Assembly (NCBI RefSeq): GCF_051900415.1
Contig: NZ_JBHZGL010000016.1
Coordinates: 4,213-68,212, forward strand
DNA from: Frateuria_A sp051900415
Lineage (GTDB): Bacteria > Pseudomonadota > Gammaproteobacteria > Xanthomonadales > Rhodanobacteraceae
Direction: 5' to 3'
DNA: 64,000 nt
Shown here: positions 40,110-48,386 of the stretch, piece by piece
How positions within the stretch are numbered: position 1 is the stretch's first letter
Layout: every line of letters starts with the position of its first letter
Notes under the pieces: generated by a model
Databases searched by the model: none
What the model was told of the DNA's origin: nothing
What the model saw: the letters and a program-made list of their open reading frames with translations, nothing else
Made by a program: the position numbers and the translations under genes

Positions 40110-40224
40110 GACCCCTCACCCGCCTGTCCGCCCCCTCTCCCGGAGGGAGGGGGATTTGAATGTGGTTTGAGGGCAACGCAGCGACCGGCCATCTCCCTCC
40201 GGGAAAGGGGTTGGGTGAGGGTTC
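40110..40224. repeat. Inverted pair of CTCACCC...CTCTCCC units
   Basis: CCCCTCACCCGCCTGTCCGC at the left and GGGTTGGGTGAGGG at the right face each other across about 80 bases, with CTCTCCCGGAGGGAGGG and CTCCCTCCGGGAAAGGG inside. The element lies in the 270-base gap between the PPIase and DMT genes; nothing else is seen there. Confidence 0.7.
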
Positions 40225-40332
40225 GGCGCCGCCGACACCCCTGCCCTCCCTCAAAAGCGGCCAGCGAAAAGCCGGAACATTCCCGCGCCCGTCCACCTAC
40301 AATGCGCGCCTCCCCCTCGCGCGACACTCCCC

Positions 40333-41259
40333 ATGCAAGCCACTGCCAAGGCCCGCCTGCAGATCCACTTCTGCGTGGTGCTGTGGGGTTTCACCGCGAT
40401 TCTGGGCAAGCTGATCACGCTGCCGGCGGCGTCGCTGGTGTGGTGGCGCATGTTGCTGGTGACCCTCGCGCTGGTGGCCACGCCGCGGGTCTGGCGTGGA
40501 CTGAAGGCGATGCCCGCGCGGCTGCGCTGGGCCTATGCCGGCATCGGCGTGCTGGTGTCGCTGCATTGGCTCACCTTCTATGCGGCGATCAAGCTCTCCA
40601 ACGCTTCGGTGGGTGCGACCTGCATCGCGCTGGGGCCGGTGTTCCTGGCTTTCGTGGAACCGTGGATCGCGCGCCGGCGCTTCGATCCGCGCGAGCTGCT
40701 GCTCGGGGTCGCGGTGGTGCCGGGCGTGGCCATGGTGGTCGGCGGCGTGCCGGTCGCGATGCGCCTGGGGCTCGTGGTGGGCACCGCTTCGGCGCTGCTG
40801 GTGGCGCTGTTCAGCGCGTGCAACAAGCGGTTGGTCGAACACGGCGACCCGCTTACCGTGACCTGCCTGGAACTGGGTACCGGCACGCTGTTCCTCGGCC
40901 TGCTCGCGCCGCTGCTGCCGCATGCCGGCAACGCCTTCGTGCTGCCCGGCCTGCATGACGCCGTCCTGCTGGTACTGCTGGCCTTCGGCTGCACGCTGCT
41001 GCCGTTCGCACTGGCGCTGGTGGCGCTGCGCCACCTGAGCGCGTTCGGCACGCAGATGGTGACCAACCTGGAACCGGTGTACGCCATCGTGCTGGCCGTG
41101 GTGCTGCTGGGCGAACAGCGCGAGCTGGCCTGGCCGTTCTACCTGGGCGTGGCGGTGATCCTGGCCGCGGTGTTCGTGCATCCCTGGCTGAGCCGCCGCA
41201 AGGAGCCGGCGCAGCCGGAGCTGCTGGGCGTGAGCGAGTCCCACAACACCGCCGAGTGA
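40333..41259 (+). CDS. EamA/DMT family transporter
   Basis: A 308-residue inner-membrane protein with ten predicted helices in two EamA halves (about residues 8-140 and 150-285). Typical markers are FCVVLWGFTAILGKLI at the start of half one and LRHLSAFGTQMVTNLEPVYA with LLGEQ near the end of half two. Such drug/metabolite exporters move amino acids, purines or other small molecules; the substrate is unknown. A short soluble tail follows the last helix. Confidence 0.9.
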   Translation: MQATAKARLQIHFCVVLWGFTAILGKLITLPAASLVWWRMLLVTLALVATPRVWRGLKAMPARLRWAYAGIGVLVSLHWLTFYAAIKLSNASVGATCIALGPVFLAFVEPWIARRRFDPRELLLGVAVVPGVAMVVGGVPVAMRLGLVVGTASALLVALFSACNKRLVEHGDPLTVTCLELGTGTLFLGLLAPLLPHAGNAFVLPGLHDAVLLVLLAFGCTLLPFALALVALRHLSAFGTQMVTNLEPVYAIVLAVVLLGEQRELAWPFYLGVAVILAAVFVHPWLSRRKEPAQPELLGVSESHNTAE

Positions 41260-41267
41260 ATCGGCCT

Positions 41268-41339
41268 GCAGGAGCGCACCCTGTGCGCGACCGGGCGACC
41301 GAATTGGAGGCCTACGTCGCGCACAGGGTGCGCTCCTGC
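41268..41339. repeat. REP palindrome, GCAG-ended variant
   Basis: The arms GCAGGAGCGCACCCTGTGCG and CGCACAGGGTGCGCTCCTGC are perfectly complementary. The usual GTAG is here GCAG. It lies between the DMT gene and rlmJ. Confidence 0.85.
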
Positions 41340-41374
41340 AGGTAGATGGACGAGCCGGCCTCTATACTTCGGCC

Positions 41375-42295
41375 ATGAATTACCGCCACGCCTATCACGC
41401 CGGCAATTTCGCCGACGTCCTGAAGCACGTCGTGCTGTCCGCGCTGATCGATGCGCTCAAGGCCAAGCCCACGCCGTTCGCCGTGATCGACACCCATGCG
41501 GGCAGCGGCTGCTACGCGCTCGAGGGCAAGGAGGCGGAGAAGACCGGCGAGTGGCGCGAAGGCGTGGGTCGGCTGCTGTTCCCGGACGTCGGCCCGCACG
41601 CGAGCAGCGGTGGCCCGCTGCCGCCGCTGCTGCGGCACTGGCTGGATGGCCTGCTGTCCATGCCCGGCAACGAGCATGGCCTGAAGCTCTACCCCGGTTC
41701 GCCGTTGCAGGCGGCGATGGCCATGCGCCAGAGCGACAGCGCCCAACTGTGCGAGCTCCAGCCGGAGGAGGCGTCGCGCCTGCGCGAGCTGTTCCATGGC
41801 GACAAGCGCATGCACGTGCACCAGCGCGACGGCTACGAGGCGCTCAAGGCGTTGCTGCCGCCGCAGGAGAAACGCGGCCTGGTGCTGATCGACCCGCCGT
41901 ACGAGGCGCAGGAGGCCGAGTACCGGCTGATCGAGCAGGCGCTCAAGGGGGCACTCGCGCGCTGGCCCACCGGTGTCTATGCCGTGTGGTACCCGATCAA
42001 GCTGCGCAGCCAGGTGCAGCCGTTCCTGCGCTGGCTCGGCCACTGCGGCGCCCGCCGCGTGCTGCGCGCGGAGCTGCTGGTGCACCCGGACGACTCGCCG
42101 CTGCGCCTGAACGGCTCGGGCATGGTCATCCTCAACGCGCCCTGGAAGCTGGACGAGACCCTGCGCGAGCCGCTGCGCGCGCTGTCCCGGCTGCTGGCGC
42201 AGGAGCGCCCAGCCGAATGGCGGCTGGACTGGCTGCTCGAGGAAGGCGCCGCGCCGCCGCCCTCGCCGCTACCGCGTTCACACGGCCGCCGCTAA
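41375..42295 (+). CDS. rlmJ: 23S rRNA (adenine2030-N6)-methyltransferase RlmJ
   Basis: A 306-residue enzyme that methylates A2030 of 23S rRNA before ribosome assembly. It opens with the invariant MNYRHAYHAGNFADVLKHVVL, has a SAM motif at AVIDTHAGSGCYAL, the helical insertion around PPLLRHWLDGLLS, and the catalytic DPPY in LVLIDPPYEAQEAEY. The C-terminal SGMVILNAPWKLDE is also conserved. It is about 25 residues longer than E. coli RlmJ because of a proline-rich tail. It stands as its own unit. Confidence 0.93.
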   Translation: MNYRHAYHAGNFADVLKHVVLSALIDALKAKPTPFAVIDTHAGSGCYALEGKEAEKTGEWREGVGRLLFPDVGPHASSGGPLPPLLRHWLDGLLSMPGNEHGLKLYPGSPLQAAMAMRQSDSAQLCELQPEEASRLRELFHGDKRMHVHQRDGYEALKALLPPQEKRGLVLIDPPYEAQEAEYRLIEQALKGALARWPTGVYAVWYPIKLRSQVQPFLRWLGHCGARRVLRAELLVHPDDSPLRLNGSGMVILNAPWKLDETLREPLRALSRLLAQERPAEWRLDWLLEEGAAPPPSPLPRSHGRR

Positions 42296-42358
42296 GCTCG
42301 CTCCGGACCGCGGCGACATCCCGCCGCGCCCTTTCTTCGCCAAGGTCAGGAGCCCGCC

Positions 42359-42874
42359 ATGCGCATCCGCCTCGCTTCGATCACGTTCCGCTCGCTCGTG
42401 CCCGCCACGCTGCTGATGCTCGCCGCCTGCGCCCCCGCGCCGATCTACAAGCCCGTCGCCGACGCGGTGAGCGCCGCGCCGTACCAGGTCGCGCAATCAC
42501 CCGAACAGTTCGCCAGCAAACAGGTGATCTGGGGCGGCCGCATCGTTGGCGTGACCAACCTCGCCGACCATAGCGAGGTGGAAATCCTCGCCTACCCGCT
42601 GGACAAGTCGCAGCGGCCGCAGGCCAACGACAGCGGCAATGGCCGGTTCATCGCGGTCATGCCGGGCTACGTCGAATCGCTCGACTATCCCTCCGGCGGG
42701 CTGATCACGGTCAACGGTGAGCTCAACGGCAGCCGCGCGGGCAAGGTCGGCCAGGCGGATTACGTCTTCCCGCTGGTGCAGGTGAACCAGTCGCACGTGT
42801 GGACCGCCGACGAGATGAACAAGGGCAAGAACAACGTGCACTTCGGCGTGGGCGTGGGCGTCGGGATCCGCTGA
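42359..42874 (+). CDS. slp: Slp family outer-membrane lipoprotein
   Basis: A 171-residue lipoprotein with a long leader ending LMLAAC at Cys23. The mature part fits the Slp (starvation lipoprotein) family: SPEQFASKQVIWGGRIVGV, EVEILAYPLDKSQRPQ, GRFIAVMPGYVESLDYPSG and GQADYVFPLVQVNQSHVW. Slp proteins sit in the outer membrane and are induced by carbon starvation or stationary phase in enterics; the exact role is unclear. The tail (HFGVGVGVGIR) is glycine-rich. Confidence 0.88.
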   Translation: MRIRLASITFRSLVPATLLMLAACAPAPIYKPVADAVSAAPYQVAQSPEQFASKQVIWGGRIVGVTNLADHSEVEILAYPLDKSQRPQANDSGNGRFIAVMPGYVESLDYPSGGLITVNGELNGSRAGKVGQADYVFPLVQVNQSHVWTADEMNKGKNNVHFGVGVGVGIR

Positions 42875-42967
42875 GCTGCCCGCCCGGGACGAACGGTGGG
42901 GATGGCCGTTCGCCCCAGCCGCGGGCGCATGCCCTTAAACTGACCGGCCACCCGCAGGAACCTACGC

Positions 42968-43876
42968 ATGTCCGGCCACGCCAATTCGCTCAAGGCGATC
43001 TTCCTCGCGCTCGGCGCGAACTTTGCAATTTTCATCGCGAAACTGGTCGCCGCCTTCCTGACCGGCTCGGGGGCGATGCTGGCCGAAGCGGTGCACTCGC
43101 TGGCCGACTGCGGCAACCAGGGCCTGTTGCTGCTGGGCATGCGCCAGGCGAAGAAACCGCCGTCGGACGAATACCCGCTGGGTTGGGGCCGCGCGCTGTA
43201 CTTCTGGTCGTTCCTGGTGGCGATCCTGCTGTTCAGCGTCGGCGGCATGTTTTCGGTCTACGAGGGCGTGCACAAACTCAGCCATCCGGAACCGCTCAAG
43301 TGGCCCTGGCTGGCGCTCGGCGTGCTGGTGTTCGGCATCGTTGCCGAGGGCATCTCCATGCGCGGCTGCATGCAGGAGGTCAACAAGGCGCGCGGCGAGC
43401 AGGGGCTGTGGACCTGGTTCCGCGAGACCCGCTCCAGCGAGCTGCTGGTGATTTTCGGCGAGGACCTCGCGGCACTGATTGGCCTGTGCCTGGCTGCGCT
43501 GGCCGTGGGCGCCACCATGCTCACCGGCAACCTGCTGTTCGACGCCATGGGTACGATCGCGATCGGCGTGCTGCTGGTGGTGGTGGCCGTGGCGCTGGCG
43601 GTCGAGGTCAAGGCCCTGCTGATCGGCCAGGGCGTGGAACCGCGCCGGCGCGCCGAGCTGATGGCCTTCCTGGAAAACCGCCCGGAAGTGGCCAAGGTGC
43701 TCAACCTGATCACGCTGCAGATGGGCGCGGACGTGATGGTGTCGGTCAAGGCGAAGATGGAGGCGTGCGCCAGCGATCGCGCGATGATCGAAGCGATCAA
43801 CACCGTGGAGCGGGCGATGAAAGCGCAGTTTCCCGACATCCGCTGGAGCTTCTTCGAGCCGGATCTGGTCGACTAA
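42968..43876 (+). CDS. Cation diffusion facilitator metal transporter (second paralogue)
   Basis: A 302-residue CDF protein with six predicted helices. The metal motifs are LAEAVHSLADCGNQGLLLLG (helix 2) and IFGEDLAALIGL (helix 5), and YPLGWGRALYFWSF takes the place of HPFGHGRELYFWS in the paralogue at 10752. The change of HPFGHG to YPLGWG removes both His residues from this loop, so metal preference may differ. A C-terminal cytoplasmic domain with LITLQMGADVMVSVKAKM follows. It probably exports a divalent metal. Confidence 0.9.
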   Translation: MSGHANSLKAIFLALGANFAIFIAKLVAAFLTGSGAMLAEAVHSLADCGNQGLLLLGMRQAKKPPSDEYPLGWGRALYFWSFLVAILLFSVGGMFSVYEGVHKLSHPEPLKWPWLALGVLVFGIVAEGISMRGCMQEVNKARGEQGLWTWFRETRSSELLVIFGEDLAALIGLCLAALAVGATMLTGNLLFDAMGTIAIGVLLVVVAVALAVEVKALLIGQGVEPRRRAELMAFLENRPEVAKVLNLITLQMGADVMVSVKAKMEACASDRAMIEAINTVERAMKAQFPDIRWSFFEPDLVD

Positions 43877-43887
43877 ACCTGACCCTG

Positions 43888-44160
43888 CTTCCCTCCGGCC
43901 TGGGAGGATCGAGGTGGGGGCTCGGGAATGACTCCTTGCGTTCGCTTCCTCTCCTCTCCGGGGGAGGATTGAGGTGAGGGCTTGAGTATGGCTCTTTGCA
44001 TGCGCTTCCTCTCCTCTCCCGGGAGAGGATTGAGGTGAGGGCTTGGGTATGGCTCTTTGCATTCGCCTCCTCCCCTCCGGGGAGAGGATTGAGGTGAGGG
44101 CTTGGGTATGGCTCTTTGCATTCGCTTCCTCTCCCCTCCGGGGAGAGGATTGAGGTAAGG
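43888..44160. repeat. Tandem 60-base hairpin repeat, about 4.5 units
   Basis: Units of 59-61 bases repeat with shared blocks GCTTGGGTATGGCTCTTTGC, ATTCGCTTCCTCTCC, GGGGAGAGGATTGAGGTGAG. Each unit has its own short hairpin (CTCTCC...GGAGAG). The first copy at 43888 is most diverged and the last two are nearly identical, suggesting amplification from the right. Together with the next repeats it fills the 530-base gap before the LpxO-like gene. Confidence 0.85.
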
Positions 44161-44220
44161 GGCCGGGGCTCGCAAGGAATCCATCAGAGCCACGCTTCGA
44201 TCGATTCCCAACGCAAGAGT

Positions 44221-44340
44221 GTCCCCTCACCCCAACCCTCTCCCCGGGGGGGGGGAGAGGGAGCAAAGCCGCGCTTCGACCCGCTCATGCCGCGAGGTCG
44301 CCCCCTCACCCCAGCCCTCTCCCCGGCAGCGGGAGGGACA
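44221..44340. repeat. Two CTCACCCCAACCCTCTCCCC units
   Basis: CCCCTCACCCCAACCCTCTC starts at 44223 and CCCCTCACCCCAGCCCTCTC at about 44301. The first is followed by a run of nine G. They extend the repeat block of the same gap and belong to the family at 6991 and 63460. Confidence 0.75.
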
Positions 44341-44406
44341 GGCCGGCGCTCCGTCCAAAGGCGTTCGCCGGCGTAGAATGAACCGACCCATCCGCGATCC
44401 AGCCCC

Positions 44407-45351
44407 ATGATCCTCACCCCCCGCCTGATCGTCCTGCTGTTGCTCCTGCTGTTCGCGCTCTGCGTGCTGCTGGTGCACCTGCGCGGGCGGGCGCGGCTGC
44501 GCTTCGATCGCCAGTTGGTCGACCATTCGGCGATCTTCGCGCCGTACAACCTGCTGATGTACGCCTTTTCGGCGGTACCGGCGCGGCCGATCCTGGACCG
44601 CCGCGGCTTCCCGCAGCTGGACCTCTTGCAGGCCAACTGGCAGACCATCCGGGAGGAGGCGCTGCGCCTGTTCGACGAGGGCCACATCCGCGCCGCCGGG
44701 AAGCATAACGACGCCAGCTTCAACAGCTTCTTCAAGCAGGGCTGGAAGCGTTTCTACCTCAAGTGGTACGGCGAGCCGCTCGCCTCGGCCGAGGCGCTGT
44801 GCCCGAAGACGGTCGAACTGCTCAACGCCATCCCCAGCATCAAGGCGGCGATGTTCGCCACGCTGGCACCGCACAGCAAGCTCAACCCGCACCGCGATCC
44901 GTTCGCCGGTTCCCTGCGCTACCACCTGGGCCTGATCACGCCCAACTCGCGCGACTGCCGGATCTTCGTCGATGGCGAGGAGCACGCCTGGGGCGACGGC
45001 AAGGACGTGGTGTTCGACGAGACCTACGTGCACTGGGTCGAAAACAAGACCGACCAGACGCGCGTGATCCTGTTCGCCGACGTCGAGCGCCCACTGCGCA
45101 CGCGCTGGATGGGCGCGATCAACCATCGCGTGGGTGCGTTCATGGGCAAGATCACCGCCTCGCCGAACGCGGACAACGGCGTGGAAAAGGTCGGCTTCGT
45201 CAACCGCATGTTCGCGCTCAACCAGCGCAGCCGCGAGCGCAGCAAGGCGTTCAAGCGCCGGCACCCGAAGCTGTTTCGCGCGCTCAAGTATGCCGGCATC
45301 GTGCTGCTGATGTGGCTGGTGTTCCTGGCGCCCTGGCCGCTGGTGCGCTAA
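44407..45351 (+). CDS. lpxO: LpxO-like aspartyl/asparaginyl beta-hydroxylase
   Basis: A 314-residue membrane-anchored dioxygenase: an N-terminal helix (residues 8-25), a cytoplasmic domain and a C-terminal helix (about 295-310). The iron and 2-oxoglutarate sites are seen in HSKLNPHRDPFAGSLRYHLG (H-x-D type), and in ETYVHWVENKTDQTRVILF (second His and the Arg). The layout matches LpxO, which hydroxylates the secondary acyl chain of lipid A at the inner membrane. The peptide hydroxylase role of the family is the alternative. It stands alone, upstream of the sigma factor gene. Confidence 0.82.
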   Translation: MILTPRLIVLLLLLLFALCVLLVHLRGRARLRFDRQLVDHSAIFAPYNLLMYAFSAVPARPILDRRGFPQLDLLQANWQTIREEALRLFDEGHIRAAGKHNDASFNSFFKQGWKRFYLKWYGEPLASAEALCPKTVELLNAIPSIKAAMFATLAPHSKLNPHRDPFAGSLRYHLGLITPNSRDCRIFVDGEEHAWGDGKDVVFDETYVHWVENKTDQTRVILFADVERPLRTRWMGAINHRVGAFMGKITASPNADNGVEKVGFVNRMFALNQRSRERSKAFKRRHPKLFRALKYAGIVLLMWLVFLAPWPLVR

Positions 45352-45408
45352 GCCGGTCACGTTCTGCGCCGCTCGCGCGTCCTGGCCACATCCCACAGGA
45401 GAAACTCC

Positions 45409-46308
45409 ATGGATGCCCAGACCGCACTTTTCCAGCAACACCGCCCCCGCCTGTTCGGCCTGGCCTACCGCATGCTCGGCACGCCGACCGATGCCGAGGA
45501 CGTGCTGCACGACGCCTGGCTGCGCTGGCACGCGCAGGACACGGCCGTGCTGGACGACCCCGAGGCTTGGCTGGTCACCGTGACCACGCGCCTGGCGCTG
45601 GACCGCCTGCGGCGTGCCAAGTCCGAACGCGAACACTACACCGGCCCCTGGCTGCCCGAACCGCTGGTACCGGACGAGGATCACCCCGAAGCGACCCTCG
45701 AGCGCGGCGAGTCGATCACGCTCTCGTTTCTGCTGCTGCTCGAACGGCTGAGCCCGGACGAGCGCGCCGCCTTCCTGCTGCACGAAGTGTTCGACTACAG
45801 CCACGCCGAGGCCGCATCGATCCTCGACATCGCCGAGGACGCCTGCCGCCAGCGCGTGCACCGCGCCAAGGCACGCCTGCGCGAAGGCCGGCCGCGTTTC
45901 AACGTCGATGCGGCGGCGCAGCGACGGATGCTCGAGCGCTTCGTGGCGGCGATGGCCCAGCCCAGCCTGGACGCGCTGCGCGCCCTGTTCGCCGAGGATG
46001 CCATCCAGATCAGCGACGGCGGCGGTGTGGTGCGCGCCACCTTGCGGCCGCTGTACGGCGCCGAGCGGCTGGCCCGACTGTACCTGCAGATCGCCGGCAA
46101 CCTCGAGCCTTACGAACCGCGCTACGAACTGACGACCCTCAACGGCGCGCCGGCCCTGCTGATGTTCACGGGCGACACGCTGAGCTCGGTCGTCTGGGTC
46201 GAGTGCGAGGGCGACCGCATCACCGCCATGCACGGGCTTCGCCACCCCGGCAAGCTGGCGCGCCTGCTGGCGGTCACGAAATCGGCGGCCACCGCGTCCT
46301 TGCATTGA
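45409..46308 (+). CDS. ECF41/SigJ-type RNA polymerase sigma factor
   Basis: A 299-residue sigma factor. Region 2 (RLFGLAYRMLGTPTDAEDVLHDAWLRW) and region 4 (RLSPDERAAFLLHEVFDYSHAEAASIL, then RQRVHRAKARLREG) are canonical. In place of an anti-sigma partner it has a C-terminal SnoaL-like domain (about residues 170-290), containing WVECEGDRITAMHGLRHPGKL. In the ECF41 group this tail controls sigma activity directly. The gene next door encodes a carboxymuconolactone decarboxylase-like protein, the usual ECF41 target, which supports the assignment. The promoter it reads was not identified. Confidence 0.9.
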   Translation: MDAQTALFQQHRPRLFGLAYRMLGTPTDAEDVLHDAWLRWHAQDTAVLDDPEAWLVTVTTRLALDRLRRAKSEREHYTGPWLPEPLVPDEDHPEATLERGESITLSFLLLLERLSPDERAAFLLHEVFDYSHAEAASILDIAEDACRQRVHRAKARLREGRPRFNVDAAAQRRMLERFVAAMAQPSLDALRALFAEDAIQISDGGGVVRATLRPLYGAERLARLYLQIAGNLEPYEPRYELTTLNGAPALLMFTGDTLSSVVWVECEGDRITAMHGLRHPGKLARLLAVTKSAATASLH

Positions 46309-46349
46309 ACGGCCCATTCCGGGCCGCCCTTCAAGCCAAGGAGTCATCC

Positions 46350-46808
46350 ATGTCCCGTTTCGCCATCCAACGCCACTACAAGTCGATGATGCCGCTGGTC
46401 CAGCTCGGCAAGCAGGTCCACGACGCCGGCCGCCTGGAGCCGCGCCTGATCGACCTGGTGCTCATGCGCGTCTCGCAGATCAACGGCTGCGCCTACTGTC
46501 TGGACATGCACAGCAAGGACGCCCGCGCCGCGGGCGAAACCGAGCAGCGCCTGTACGTCCTGCCGGCGTGGCGCGAAACCACCCTGTTCAGCGAGCGCGA
46601 ACGCATCGCCCTGGCCTGGGCCGAGGAGCTGACCGAACTGAACTCGCACGACGCAGTGTCCGACTCGCTCTACGAGCAGGCCCGACAGCTCTTTGACGAG
46701 GAGGCGCTGGTCGACCTCACGCTACTGGTCGTGACGATCAACAGCTGGAACCGCATCAATATCGCCGGCCGCACCGTCGGTGGGAACTACAAGCCCGGGA
46801 TGCACTGA
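46350..46808 (+). CDS. Carboxymuconolactone decarboxylase/AhpD-like protein
   Basis: A 152-residue all-helical protein with the AhpD-type redox motif in MRVSQINGCAYCLDMHSKDAR (CxxC with H-x4), close to the active site of peroxidase-like members. ATG 46350 is preceded by CCAAGGAGTC. This is the typical COE-type partner (carboxymuconolactone decarboxylase, oxidoreductase or epimerase) controlled by ECF41 sigma factors, encoded just upstream with a 41-base gap. It probably reduces a peroxide or quinone-like compound; the substrate is not known. Confidence 0.88.
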   Translation: MSRFAIQRHYKSMMPLVQLGKQVHDAGRLEPRLIDLVLMRVSQINGCAYCLDMHSKDARAAGETEQRLYVLPAWRETTLFSERERIALAWAEELTELNSHDAVSDSLYEQARQLFDEEALVDLTLLVVTINSWNRINIAGRTVGGNYKPGMH

Positions 46809-46827
46809 GCCGGTTGCGCGCGAAAGC

Positions 46828-46971
46828 GCCCCCATCCGCCTTCGGCACCATCCCCCGCGATGCGGGGGATGGCTCAGATGCAGGCCGCCTCGCGTCTCCC
46901 AGCCCGAGCTGTACCTCAATCCGAGCCTTCCCCCGCATCGCGGGGGAAGGTGCCGACAGGCGGATGGGGGC
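46828..46971. repeat. CCCCATCCGCC inverted-repeat element
   Basis: Outer arms GCCCCCATCCGCC and GGCGGATGGGGGC, inner arms ACCATCCCCCGCGATGCGGG and CCCGCATCGCGGGGGAAGG. It is 144 bases long and lies between the AhpD-like gene and the isocitrate dehydrogenase terminator. It has the same organisation as 13811-13979. Confidence 0.85.
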
Positions 46972-47012
46972 AACCGGAGCGAGCGATCCCAGGCTCTTGC
47001 GGAAACCCAAAC

Positions 47013-47042
47013 GAAAAACGGCCGCGGATGAGCCGCGGCCGT
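47013..47042 (-). terminator. Rho-independent terminator of the isocitrate dehydrogenase gene
   Basis: Read on the minus strand, ACGGCCGCGG and CCGCGGCCGT form a perfect 10-base stem with a 5-base loop, followed by TTTTT. It ends 21 bases beyond the dehydrogenase stop codon. This is the clearest intrinsic terminator in the window. Confidence 0.88.
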
Positions 47043-47062
47043 CAATCACTGCGTAGCGAAAC

Positions 47063-48076
47063 TCAGCCCGTCACGCGCTTCGCAATCGCTTCGCCGAAGC
47101 TCTGCGTGTTGCCCTTGCCGCCCAAGTCCGGCGTGACGTGGTCATGGTCGTTGGCCATGGCCTCGCGGATGGCGTTGCGCAGGCGGGTGCCCTTGTCGAC
47201 CATCCCCAGGTGATCGAGCATGTCGGCCGCGGCCAGCAGCAGCGCGCAGGGGTTGGCGATGCCCTTGCCGGCGATGTCCGGCGCGGAACCGTGTACGGCC
47301 TCGAAGATCGCCGCGTGCTCGCCGATGTTGTCGCCCGGGGCCAGCCCCAGGCCGCCGACCAGGCCGGCGCACAGGTCCGACAGGATGTCGCCGAACAGGT
47401 TGGTGGTCACGATCACGTCGAACTGCTCGGGACGCATCACCAGCTGCATGCAGGTGTTGTCCACGATCATCTCGTTGAACTCGATCTGCGGGTATTCCTT
47501 GGCGATCTCGCGCGCCACGTTGAGGAACATGCCCGAGGCCGTCTTGATGATGTTGGCCTTGTGCACCGCCGTGACCTTCTTGCGGCCCTTCTTGACCGCC
47601 ATCTCGAACGCGTAGCGCACGATGCGGGCGCAGCCCTTGCGCGTCACGCGGATCATCGAGGTGGCGATCTCGCCGTCCTCGGACACGCTCTGGCCTTCGG
47701 CCAGGTAGGCGCCCTCGGTGTTCTCGCGCACCGTGATGATGTCGATGTTCTCGTAGCGCGCCTTGGTGCCGGGGAAGCTGGTCGCCGGACGCACGTTGGC
47801 GTACAGGTCGAAATGGCGGCGCAAGGTGACGTTGATCGAGGTGAAGCCGCCGCCGATCGGCGTGGTGAGCGGGCCCTTGAGCGCGACCTTGTGCTCAGCG
47901 ATCTTGTCCAGGGTCGGCTTGGGCAGGAGGTCGCCATGCTTCTCCAGCGCCACCATGCCGGCGTCGACGAAGTCGTAGCTCAGGCCGCAGTCCAGCGCGT
48001 CGAGCACGCGCAGGGTGGCGGTCATGATTTCCGGACCGATGCCGTCGCCCGGGATCACGGCGATGGTTTTGCTCAT
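47063..48076 (-). CDS. NAD-type isocitrate dehydrogenase
   Basis: A 337-residue beta-decarboxylating dehydrogenase. It starts at ATG 48076 with AAGGAGTC upstream, and opens with IAVIPGDGIGPEIM. Isocitrate binding is seen in SINVTLRRHFDLYANVRP (the Ser that contacts the gamma-carboxyl), REN TEGAYLAE-type residues and the lysine-rich KKVTAVHKANIIK. NAD preference is inferred from GSAPDIAGKGIANP, in which Asp-Ile replaces the Lys-Tyr pair of NADP enzymes such as E. coli Icd. It makes 2-oxoglutarate in the citric acid cycle. 3-isopropylmalate and homoisocitrate dehydrogenases are excluded by the SINVT motif. It has its own terminator. Confidence 0.88.
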   Translation of the reverse strand: MSKTIAVIPGDGIGPEIMTATLRVLDALDCGLSYDFVDAGMVALEKHGDLLPKPTLDKIAEHKVALKGPLTTPIGGGFTSINVTLRRHFDLYANVRPATSFPGTKARYENIDIITVRENTEGAYLAEGQSVSEDGEIATSMIRVTRKGCARIVRYAFEMAVKKGRKKVTAVHKANIIKTASGMFLNVAREIAKEYPQIEFNEMIVDNTCMQLVMRPEQFDVIVTTNLFGDILSDLCAGLVGGLGLAPGDNIGEHAAIFEAVHGSAPDIAGKGIANPCALLLAAADMLDHLGMVDKGTRLRNAIREAMANDHDHVTPDLGGKGNTQSFGEAIAKRVTG

Positions 48077-48236
48077 GGGAGACTCCTTGGGGACTGATCG
48101 CGGCCGTGCGGCGGGAAATGCGCGCGGCAAAGAGCCCCATTATCGCCGATGCGACCCCGTGCCGGCAGCAGGCAGGGCGCGCCAGGGCGTTGCAAATCCT
48201 CGCATGGAGCGTTGCGGTTCATCGCACCGTGGGTGC

Positions 48237-48386
48237 GTAGGATGGGCTTCAGCCCATCGAAACCGGCCGGAAAGGTAAGCCGAAGCCCCACCGTGCTGAA
48301 ACTAAGGGCGATCGACACTGGCGGCGCCTTGCAGCCGATCGGGAAATCCACGGCAACCGGGGGAGGTGGGCTGAAGCCCACCCTAC
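48237..48386. repeat. Composite GTAGG(A/G)TGGGC REP element
   Basis: The left part GTAGGATGGGCTTCAGCCCATC is self-complementary and the right part GTGGGCTGAAGCCCACCCTAC closes with the mirrored end, 150 bases apart. It occupies much of the 310-base gap upstream of the dehydrogenase gene. No gene is seen there. Confidence 0.8.

Noticed and set aside
43888..44160. CRISPR array
   Set aside because: Units repeat over their whole 60 bases with no unique spacers, and no cas gene is present.
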